Shown here: positions 57,654-64,000 of the stretch, piece after piece | Position numbering within the stretch: the stretch's first letter is position 1 | How the letters are laid out: each line of letters begins with the position of its first letter | Source: Timaviella obliquedivisa GSE-PSE-MK23-08B | GTDB taxonomy: Bacteria; Cyanobacteriota; Cyanobacteriia; Elainellales; Elainellaceae | Length of the DNA: 64,000 nt | Direction of reading: 5' to 3' | Assembly: GCA_019358855.1 (NCBI GenBank) | Contig: JAHHII010000002.1 | Location: 374,690 to 438,689, forward strand | Notes under the pieces: model-generated | What the model was told of the DNA's origin: nothing | The model's database searches: none | What the model saw: the letters and a program-made list of their open reading frames with translations, nothing else | Made by a program: the position numbers and the translations under genes

Positions 57654-59252
57654 ATGGCACAGGCGCAAGTTTCTCCAGTCGTGCTCGTGATTATGGATGG
57701 CTGGGGGCATAGCGAAGAAACCGAAGGGAATGCGATCGCTGCCGCTCATACCCCTGTTGTCGATAGCCTCTGGGCAGCCTATCCCCGAACCCTGATCCAA
57801 ACTTCTGGTAAAAACGTGGGGCTACCCGAAGGACAAATGGGTAACTCTGAAGTGGGGCATCTTAACATTGGTGCAGGCAGAGTCGTGCCCCAAGAACTCG
57901 TGCGCATTAGCGATGCGGTCGAGGATGGCACACTTTTAAGTAATGCTGCTCTTCTGCGTATCTGTGCAGAGGTGCGCCAGCGGGAAGCAACGCTGCATCT
58001 GGTCGGTCTGTGTTCAGAAGGCGGCGTTCATTCTCATCTGAGTCACTTGTTTGGGCTGATCGATTTGGCGAAAGAGCAAGGGTTATCCCAAGTCTGTATT
58101 CACGCCATTACAGACGGACGAGATACTAAGCCCACCGATGGTTTGATCGCCATTGAAAAAATTCAGGACTATGTAACGAAAGTGGGAGTCGGTCAACTCT
58201 CCACTCTCAGCGGTCGTTATTACGCCATGGATCGGGATCATCGCTGGGAGCGGGTTCAGAAAGTTTACGATCTGATGACCCAAGAGGGCGCAGTGAGCGA
58301 ACGATCGGTACTAGAGATTCTGCAAGCCTCTTATGCAGAGAAGGTGGGCGATGAATTTATTGTGCCAACCCGTGTCGCTCCTGGATCTATAAAGTCGGGA
58401 GATGGTGTGATTTTCTTTAACTTCCGCCCCGATCGCTCTCGACAACTCACCCAGGCTTTTGTCGATCCTCAGTTTAATGGCTTCGAGCGATCGCTAATAT
58501 CACCTCTGTCGTTTGTTACCTTTACCCAGTACGTTGCTAACCTTCCCGTATCTGTTGCCTTTGAGCCACAGAACTTTAACAATATTCTGGGCGAGGTCAT
58601 CTCTAAGGCAAAGCTGCGCCAGTTCCGCACTGCTGAGACTGAGAAGTATGCCCACGTCACCTACTTCTTTAATGGCGGACTCGAAGATGCTCTAGAAGGG
58701 GAAGATCGGGAATTAGTGCCTAGCCCAATGGTTGCCACCTACGACAGCACTCCAGCAATGTCAGCAGCAAAAGTAACGGCAGGGGCGATCGCCGCGATTC
58801 AGAAAGGGATCTACTCCCTCATCGTCATCAACTATGCCAACCCGGACATGGTGGGGCATACAGGCAACGTAGAGGCGACTATTAAAGCGGTTGAAACCGT
58901 CGATCGCTGTGTGGGAAAACTGCTAGAAAGCATCAGTCAGGCAGGTGGCACTGCCCTTCTGACTGCCGACCATGGCAACGCCGAGCAGATGTTTGATGAG
59001 CAAGGAAACCCTTGGACGGCACACACAACTAACCCAGTTCCGTTCATTTTGATAGAAGGCGAAGGACGAAAAATTCCTGGACATGGGACAGAGGTTTCTC
59101 TCCGCTCAGATGGGAACCTCGCAGATATTGCTCCCACAATTTTACAAATCTTGGGGTTAGCTCAGCCTATAGAAATGACTGGGAAATCTATGATCCAGCC
59201 CGTGGAGTTTGATGTGCGGGCAAATCGGTCTCCGGTTCGCGTTTCTTTGTAA
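57654..59252 (+). CDS. gpmI: 2,3-bisphosphoglycerate-independent phosphoglycerate mutase
   Basis: About 532 residues. The enzyme interconverts 3- and 2-phosphoglycerate with two metal ions and a phosphoserine intermediate. Typical stretches are VVLVIMDGWGHSEE at the start, the phosphoserine GQMGNSEVGHLNIGAGRVV, ITDGRDTKP, NFRPDRSRQL and the metal-binding TADHGNAEQM with VPFILIEG. The ATG at 57654 (MAQAQVSP) was chosen. An earlier ATG at 57639 gives a five-residue extension. It is followed closely by secG, a conserved neighbourhood in cyanobacteria. Confidence 0.96.
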   Translation: MAQAQVSPVVLVIMDGWGHSEETEGNAIAAAHTPVVDSLWAAYPRTLIQTSGKNVGLPEGQMGNSEVGHLNIGAGRVVPQELVRISDAVEDGTLLSNAALLRICAEVRQREATLHLVGLCSEGGVHSHLSHLFGLIDLAKEQGLSQVCIHAITDGRDTKPTDGLIAIEKIQDYVTKVGVGQLSTLSGRYYAMDRDHRWERVQKVYDLMTQEGAVSERSVLEILQASYAEKVGDEFIVPTRVAPGSIKSGDGVIFFNFRPDRSRQLTQAFVDPQFNGFERSLISPLSFVTFTQYVANLPVSVAFEPQNFNNILGEVISKAKLRQFRTAETEKYAHVTYFFNGGLEDALEGEDRELVPSPMVATYDSTPAMSAAKVTAGAIAAIQKGIYSLIVINYANPDMVGHTGNVEATIKAVETVDRCVGKLLESISQAGGTALLTADHGNAEQMFDEQGNPWTAHTTNPVPFILIEGEGRKIPGHGTEVSLRSDGNLADIAPTILQILGLAQPIEMTGKSMIQPVEFDVRANRSPVRVSL

Positions 59253-59328
59253 CCGTCTGTTATTGAATGGATGGACATAGAATAGTTAGACAAGGGCGAT
59301 CGCTCTGGATTCATTTGGGTTGACCACT

Positions 59329-59562
59329 ATGACATTGATCTCAGTTGTTGAAATTGTTTGGATTGTTTCTGCCTTAGGCTTAATTGTGCTAGTTCTACTG
59401 CATAGCCCCAAAGGAGACGGACTGGGCGGGTTAGGCGGACAAGCTCAACTCTTTACCAGCACCAAAAGTGCTGAAACCACGCTTAATCGTGTCACCTGGA
59501 CATTGACCGCCCTGTTTATGGGGCTGACTGTTGTTTTGAGCGCAGGCTGGCTCAATCAATAG
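59329..59562 (+). CDS. secG: Preprotein translocase subunit SecG
   Basis: This is a 77-residue small membrane protein of the SecYEG translocon. It has two hydrophobic helices (VEIVWIVSALGLIVLVLLH and TWTLTALFMGLTVVLSA) flanking the glycine-rich loop GDGLGGLGGQAQLFTS characteristic of SecG. The ATG at 59329 was chosen. A TTG three codons earlier is unlikely. It lies 76 bp after gpmI and is followed by a terminator hairpin. Confidence 0.94.
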   Translation: MTLISVVEIVWIVSALGLIVLVLLHSPKGDGLGGLGGQAQLFTSTKSAETTLNRVTWTLTALFMGLTVVLSAGWLNQ

Positions 59563-59575
59563 CGCTTGCCAACCC

Positions 59576-59617
59576 AAAGCTCCTGCTTTCTTCACCCAGA
59601 GAGCAGGGGCTTTGTTT
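59576..59617 (+). terminator. Terminator hairpin after secG
   Basis: AAAGCTCCTGCT (59576-59587) pairs with AGCAGGGGCTTT (59602-59613) with one mismatch and a 14-nt loop. GTTT follows. It lies 14 bp past the secG stop and fits a factor-independent terminator. Confidence 0.7.
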
Positions 59618-59833
59618 AACGGTCGCGCTCACCTCACACAAATAACCTCTGTCGCTCAACCGATACTTTTGGATGTCCGAGGCAGCGCAGTTGTTAGCTT
59701 TGTGCTCTTCCCTTGGAATGGCTTCCCTACATTTTTGATGTGCCTGATTACAGATTGACTTAGAGTGTATGTTGTTTGTCGAAAGAGATTATGCCATAAA
59801 TGAGAAGTCTAAGTATTGTTACTGAAATAACCC

Positions 59834-60030
59834 ATGTCAGAACCCGTTACTCTTACTGTGGGCGCGATCGCCGCACTGGCATTCGCCAAATTTCTGGAAT
59901 CCAGTGCTGGCGAAGCAGCTAAGAAACTTAACTCCATTTATTCTTAGAGGAAGATATAACGTTAAGCCAGAAGATAGCTGAGCTTGAAAAGAGGCTTACA
60001 GCACTAAAAGCCTCTATCAGATGTAATTAA
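59834..60030 (+). pseudogene. Frameshifted small gene remnant
   Basis: A frame starting ATG at 59834 reads MSEPVTLTVGAIAALAFAKF through SSAGEAAKKLNSI and stops at 59945-59947. The -1 frame continues with LEEDITLSQKIAELEKRLTAL to a stop at 60028-60030, giving a plausible hydrophobic-start plus coiled-coil protein. The N-terminal pattern is seen in short cyanobacterial proteins that precede conflict-type genes (recalled, not searched). I read it as a single gene broken by a frameshift and probably shortened. Confidence 0.5.
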
Positions 60031-60140
60031 ACCTTTCCCCACGAGAAACAGCAGCAATGAAACTTCAGTTAAGTTCGATCGTAGCTCGATCTTCATCGTT
60101 AAGCCCATACCCACCATTTAGCAAGTAGGAAATTCACCCG

Positions 60141-60833
60141 ATGCTCTCTCCAGGCTTTCACCAGAGACTGCAAGATTTAGAAGACCATATTGCTCAAGAA
60201 CAAGAACTTCTCAGGGAATTTGAGGAGGTATTGAGCTACGAAACGAACCCTCGCCGCAAAGCCGGATATCGTCATGACATTGAGCGACAGCAGAAATCCG
60301 TTGCTAGCTACCGACAGGAATATAACGAACTCCAACAGCAACTGACAGGTCAACCCTCGGCTCGAATGCAGGAGATGGGAAATAAATTGCAGCAAATGGA
60401 TGCGAAGTTGAACATTTTACTGAGCAGTCAGGTGTCTATTTATGAAAACCTCGCTCGAATGCGTCAAGACTTGTTGCTCCGCTATGACACAACGGAGCAA
60501 GCCACGATTGAAGCAGTGGCTCAGCATCTCGATCGAAATCAATTGCTGTTGACACAGAACCTTCTGGACGCACTGGAAGCGAACCAAGTACCAGAACAGC
60601 AGATGCAGCAGATGCTGGCAGTGCTAGAGGAGCGCGTCCCTGCTTTGCCTCCCAGTCAAGCTGCCGTTGCTGAAATTATTAAAGCCCCTGAATTAGATGC
60701 TAGGCACAAATTGAAGTTCACACTACCCCTTGTGCCTTTTCTAGTGGACTACGAAGGCGAGTTGGAGTTGGCAAGTGGCTTCAACATCAAGTCAGCCTGG
60801 GAGCAACTGCTGACTAAGTTACGGAGGAAGTGA
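60141..60833 (+). CDS. Coiled-coil protein of unknown function
   Basis: This 230-residue protein has an N-terminal coiled-coil region (residues ~5-90) containing FEEVLSYETNPRRKAGYRHDI. That pattern matches the start of the next protein ([21 protein letters not shown]). It is followed by a helical middle and a C-terminal HKLKFTLPLVPFLVDYEGEL segment that appears in cyanobacterial effector-associated proteins. No catalytic motif is visible. The next gene begins 3 bp after its stop, so the two are coupled. Their shared N-terminal module suggests they oligomerise together. Confidence 0.75.
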   Translation: MLSPGFHQRLQDLEDHIAQEQELLREFEEVLSYETNPRRKAGYRHDIERQQKSVASYRQEYNELQQQLTGQPSARMQEMGNKLQQMDAKLNILLSSQVSIYENLARMRQDLLLRYDTTEQATIEAVAQHLDRNQLLLTQNLLDALEANQVPEQQMQQMLAVLEERVPALPPSQAAVAEIIKAPELDARHKLKFTLPLVPFLVDYEGELELASGFNIKSAWEQLLTKLRRK

Positions 60834-60836
60834 GAA

Positions 60837-63278
60837 GTGAACCTGCACCAGTACCTCGAAGAACAACTGAAAGAAGATTTCAACCTGCTCAAAGAGTATG
60901 AGGAGAAGCTACGTTGTGCCACAGATCCACGGGAAAAGCGCAGGTGCAGTAATGAAATTCAAGAACTAAAACAACGAATCTCTGAGAGGGAAGCTGAAAT
61001 CCAAGCACTGAAAAATGTTAATCTATCACCGCAAGCTTTGATTGAGCATTATCTACAGGCTGACTTAAGCGAACTAGAACCAGCAGACATCCGAAAAATC
61101 GAGCAAGCCCTGCAATCTAATACTTTGGATGCAAGTACGATCGCTCAGGGATTCATTCTTTTAAAAAAAGAGAAGGGTCTCGATCTTGTTATCAACCAGT
61201 TGAACTGGATTCTTGAACTGGCTTACATTTTTGATGGTGCCAAGCCTCGCTACTTTTTACCTGCATCCAAACCAACGGGACGATTCGCTTCAACAGCTTG
61301 GATAGAAACTCTGTTAAAACAAGGTTTACCTGGGGATTCTTCTTGTAGTATTGCATTGACTCTGGGAGCCTTCGGTGTTTTTATTCCTGAAATGATTCCA
61401 CCTCTACGATTCCTGTTCATCAATTCAAAGTATCCGATTGAGAGCAGAGATGCAGCATTAGTCTATTTAAGCCTAATGGGTTCGTCAGAAGTTACATCAA
61501 TGCTCATCCAGGCAGCAGATACCCCCGAAAGTGAAGATGATTATCTTTACAGCCGAGGGCTATTTGGTTTGTTGCTAATTGATAATGTTAACGTGCTTGC
61601 AGAGCAGCTTCGTAAGGCGTTGCCATATGCAGACTTAAATTCCTATGCTTTTGGACTTGCAGGTAGCCGTGATCCTCAGGGTCGAGTTTTATTGGAAACG
61701 ATGAAGAACCATTCCAACGAGCGGGTTCGTACTGCAATAGCAAATTCACTCAACAGCCGTTGGATATCAGCTCCTAGAAATGCTAGTTCAATTGTCGCTG
61801 TTGAGGCACAAGACTTACTTGCTAAACATCAGATTCATCAAATTCAATCTGCTCTCAATCTGATGGAATCATCCTACGTTGATGAGTGGAAACTTTGTTT
61901 CCTAACGTCCAACCAACACTTAGTGCTAGAAGATATTCTCATAAAAGCTCTTTCCTTTGAAGATCAAATAGCTCAGCGTAAAGCTATCAAGGCGCTATGT
62001 TGGCTCATGGGTACAACTATTCAAGAATGGAACAGTAGTTCAGAGTCGATTGTAGGTAAACGCCCTCCACTCTGGCGTAGACAATTGTCTTCTGAAAAGA
62101 TTCAAGAAATAGAAAAGTTCTTACGGGGACAGAGCCTTGATCCGAAGACTCTGGCGGAAGGCTGCTTGCTCCTGACAAAAGAGCAGGGTATCAATCCAGT
62201 GTATAGCCAAGCAGATTGGATATATGAGATTGCTGTTATTGCAGATGGTGCTAAACCCCGACGACATTTAATCACTCCAAAACCGACTGGTCGATTAGCT
62301 TCTGTCGATTGGATGAAAAAGTTTTTAGTCAATGAATTCCCGCAAGAATGGTCGTGTTGGATCGCACAAACATTAGGAGCACTCGGAGTTTTTGTCCCAG
62401 AGATGATCCGTCCTCTTACGTTTCTATTTACCAACCCAAAATATACAGAAGCGGATCGGGATGAAGCGTTAATCTACTTGGCAATGCTTGATATTCCCCA
62501 AGCAGCACCAGTTATAGTTCTGGCTGCTGATCTTATCTTGAGAAATAATAATTCCCAAGATGAGTATTATCCTGGGCGAGGGCTTTTAGGATTATTACTA
62601 CTTGATGATATTAATATTCTCGCTGAACAGATGCTCAAAAACCCCCCGGATACTTATATGGTTCCCTATGCCTACGGACTCGCAGGTAGCCGTAATCTAC
62701 AGGGTCGAGTTCTGTTGGAACAGATGAGAAACAATTCAAATGAGCGAACTCGCGCTGCAATAACAAACGCACTTAACCGACCCTGGATAATAGCTAATTC
62801 AACAGAGGTAGCTTCTTCTCCTCAAGATCCTTCTCCTAAAACCTTTTTTGGTCAATTTACAGACAAAGCCATAAAAGTGGTTATCCTAGCTCAGGAAGAA
62901 TCGCGACGTTTAAAGCATAATTTTGTAGGCTCTGAGCAGATTCTGCTAGGTTTAGTTGGAGAAGGCACAGGTATTGCTGCCGCAACGTTGAAATTGAACA
63001 AAGTCAATCTCAAAAATACACGAATTGAAGTTGAGAAGATAATTGGACGTGGATCTGATAATGTTGCAGCGGAAATCCCATTCACACCAAGAGCTAAGCG
63101 TCTACTGGAGCTATCGAAAATAGAAGCTGATCAACTTGGGCATAACTATGTTGGCACTGAACATTTACTCTTAGGGCTTATCAGAGGAGGTGACGGAGTT
63201 GCAGTGCAAGTCCTCAAAAAGCTAGGTGTGAATCTACAAAGACTAAGAAATTTAGTTTTACAGGCGATCGCTTCATAG
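60837..63278 (+). CDS. Coiled-coil protein with duplicated helical region and C-terminal Clp N domain
   Basis: 813 residues with a GTG start. Residues ~1-60 are the coiled coil shared with the preceding gene. Two similar ~230-residue segments follow (about 80-310 and 418-650). Both contain [10 protein letters not shown]-type and [10 protein letters not shown] motifs, [16 protein letters not shown] or [16 protein letters not shown], and a [18 protein letters not shown] element. The last ~145 residues are a ClpC-type N domain with the usual duplicated repeats ([38 protein letters not shown]). No ATPase module is present. ClpN domains normally bind substrates or adaptors for Clp proteases. Here the domain may tether this protein to them. 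Confidence 0.8.
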   Translation: MNLHQYLEEQLKEDFNLLKEYEEKLRCATDPREKRRCSNEIQELKQRISEREAEIQALKNVNLSPQALIEHYLQADLSELEPADIRKIEQALQSNTLDASTIAQGFILLKKEKGLDLVINQLNWILELAYIFDGAKPRYFLPASKPTGRFASTAWIETLLKQGLPGDSSCSIALTLGAFGVFIPEMIPPLRFLFINSKYPIESRDAALVYLSLMGSSEVTSMLIQAADTPESEDDYLYSRGLFGLLLIDNVNVLAEQLRKALPYADLNSYAFGLAGSRDPQGRVLLETMKNHSNERVRTAIANSLNSRWISAPRNASSIVAVEAQDLLAKHQIHQIQSALNLMESSYVDEWKLCFLTSNQHLVLEDILIKALSFEDQIAQRKAIKALCWLMGTTIQEWNSSSESIVGKRPPLWRRQLSSEKIQEIEKFLRGQSLDPKTLAEGCLLLTKEQGINPVYSQADWIYEIAVIADGAKPRRHLITPKPTGRLASVDWMKKFLVNEFPQEWSCWIAQTLGALGVFVPEMIRPLTFLFTNPKYTEADRDEALIYLAMLDIPQAAPVIVLAADLILRNNNSQDEYYPGRGLLGLLLLDDINILAEQMLKNPPDTYMVPYAYGLAGSRNLQGRVLLEQMRNNSNERTRAAITNALNRPWIIANSTEVASSPQDPSPKTFFGQFTDKAIKVVILAQEESRRLKHNFVGSEQILLGLVGEGTGIAAATLKLNKVNLKNTRIEVEKIIGRGSDNVAAEIPFTPRAKRLLELSKIEADQLGHNYVGTEHLLLGLIRGGDGVAVQVLKKLGVNLQRLRNLVLQAIAS

Positions 63279-63407
63279 CTCAAACAAGATTGCTATTAAC
63301 GGACTATTCCAAAACCCACATTCCATAGTTTCCAAGAATTCAATAAAAATCTTCGCAAGGCAATCGAATTAGTCCTTGCTACTGCTTGAAGTTGCTGATT
63401 GTTGCAA

Positions 63408-63977
63408 CTAGGTGTCCTTCTTTGCATCTTTATAACCTTCTTTGGCAGTCCTAAGAATGGTTTGAACAGACTGTTTATCCTTCATAATTTCATCAACTGC
63501 TGTTTTTAAATCTTCTTCGTTAACTTGCCCTGAGTTTTTCGTACTCAGCAATTTTGAGATTGCTTTCATGTAAATAATTCCTGATGCCAATGTAACTCCA
63601 TAAATAGTTGCACCCATTACAGCAGCACCCCCAACTGAACCGAGTCCAGGTACAAACTTGATTACACTCCCAACTACCATAGTTGCTACAGCAGCACCCC
63701 CCAGATTAGTCACAACGCCAGTCGCAAGACTTTTGATAAGATTTTCAGCAAATGGTAATTCAAGTTCCCTATTAATACGTACGTACATTGTCCAGATGTT
63801 AGCTGCTGCTGCTGCCATATCTGCACCAGGCACTGGGATAAAGGCACTTCCAACAGCAATTCCCGCGTGCAACTTGACAATCCCAGCTAATTTTCCTGGA
63901 AGACTTTCATCAGCTGTTCGATTCAATGCTTTCGCTACTTCAGCAGCTACTTGAAATAATTGACTCTGGTTATTCAT
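63408..63977 (-). CDS. Hypothetical glycine/alanine-rich membrane-associated protein (DUF697-like)
   Basis: This 189-residue protein has two hydrophobic, glycine-rich stretches (ADMAAAAANIWTMYVRI and NLGGAAVATMVVGSVIKFVPGLGSVGGAAVMGATIYGVTLAS in parts). It ends in a charged C-terminal helix (EEDLKTAVDEIMKDKQS). The pattern resembles DUF697/YcjF-like domains often linked to dynamin-like or GTPase systems, which I could not confirm. The ATG at 63977 has GGAGAG upstream. It is convergent with the ClpN-containing gene. Confidence 0.7.
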   Translation of the reverse strand: MNNQSQLFQVAAEVAKALNRTADESLPGKLAGIVKLHAGIAVGSAFIPVPGADMAAAAANIWTMYVRINRELELPFAENLIKSLATGVVTNLGGAAVATMVVGSVIKFVPGLGSVGGAAVMGATIYGVTLASGIIYMKAISKLLSTKNSGQVNEEDLKTAVDEIMKDKQSVQTILRTAKEGYKDAKKDT

Positions 63978-64000
63978 AGATTTACTCTCCGTTTGTTTTT

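Overview
The window comes from a cyanobacterial chromosome. The octamer GCGATCGC (HIP1) and its core CGATCG recur throughout on both strands. The gene content is typical of cyanobacteria: a nirA-nrtABCD-narB nitrate operon with an NtcA-type promoter, a fused NrtC, a ferredoxin-type NirA, a Ycf51 protein, an Sll1717-family ATPase, DUF29 and UPF0175/DUF3368 genes, and the gpmI-secG pair. I cannot name the genus. I found no rRNA, tRNA or intact insertion sequence.

Layout. 1-6.3 kb: 3' part of a fatty acyl-AMP ligase gene, a DUF1400-type secreted alpha/beta hydrolase, a PabB-PabC fusion and gatB. 6.4-8.0 kb: a P-loop ATPase on the minus strand. 8.3-17.8 kb: the nitrate assimilation operon, nirA, nrtA, nrtB, nrtC, nrtD, narB. 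17.8-20.6 kb: poorly characterised genes, a DUF433 remnant and a gene-poor stretch. 20.9-32.4 kb: a complete type I-C CRISPR-Cas locus (cas3, cas5, cas8c, cas7, cas4, cas1, cas2) with an inserted DUF29 gene and an array of 33 identical 37-nt repeats and 32 spacers. 32.4-37.1 kb: an AAA+ ATPase remnant, an AlaC-like aminotransferase, an iron-type alcohol dehydrogenase, ycf51, sufU and a toxin-antitoxin pair whose toxin gene carries a nonsense codon. 37.2-43.5 kb: a five-gene exopolysaccharide operon on the minus strand (four GT4 glycosyltransferases and a polymerase-like membrane protein). 43.7-48.2 kb: two linked sensor kinases, one of them fused to an APC-type permease. 48.3-52.5 kb: a 1392-residue adenylation-thiolation-reductase-alanine racemase fusion. 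53.2-57.5 kb: two divergent ABC-F genes. 57.6-59.6 kb: gpmI and secG. 59.8-64 kb: a frameshifted remnant, two coiled-coil proteins (the second carrying a duplicated region and a C-terminal ClpC-type N domain) and a small glycine/alanine-rich membrane-like protein.

The most interesting signal lies between cas3 and cas5. A solitary degenerate CRISPR repeat (23236-23272) keeps the last 13 nt of the array repeat, which include the 11-nt crRNA 5' tag expected for type I-C. Its stem has a different sequence but still pairs. The sequence right after it (17 nt, 23273-23289) recurs 67 bp downstream with a single 1-nt gap at position 6. That second copy is preceded by TTC, the established type I-C PAM, and overlaps a putative -10 box (TATGAT) in front of the next transcription unit. 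This is the layout expected of a crRNA-like regulatory RNA that directs Cascade to a promoter inside its own cas locus (CreR/CreA-like). I regard it as the strongest candidate for an undescribed system here. Other notable items are the NRPS-like/alanine racemase fusion, the permease/hybrid-kinase fusion and the ClpN-terminated duplicated protein.
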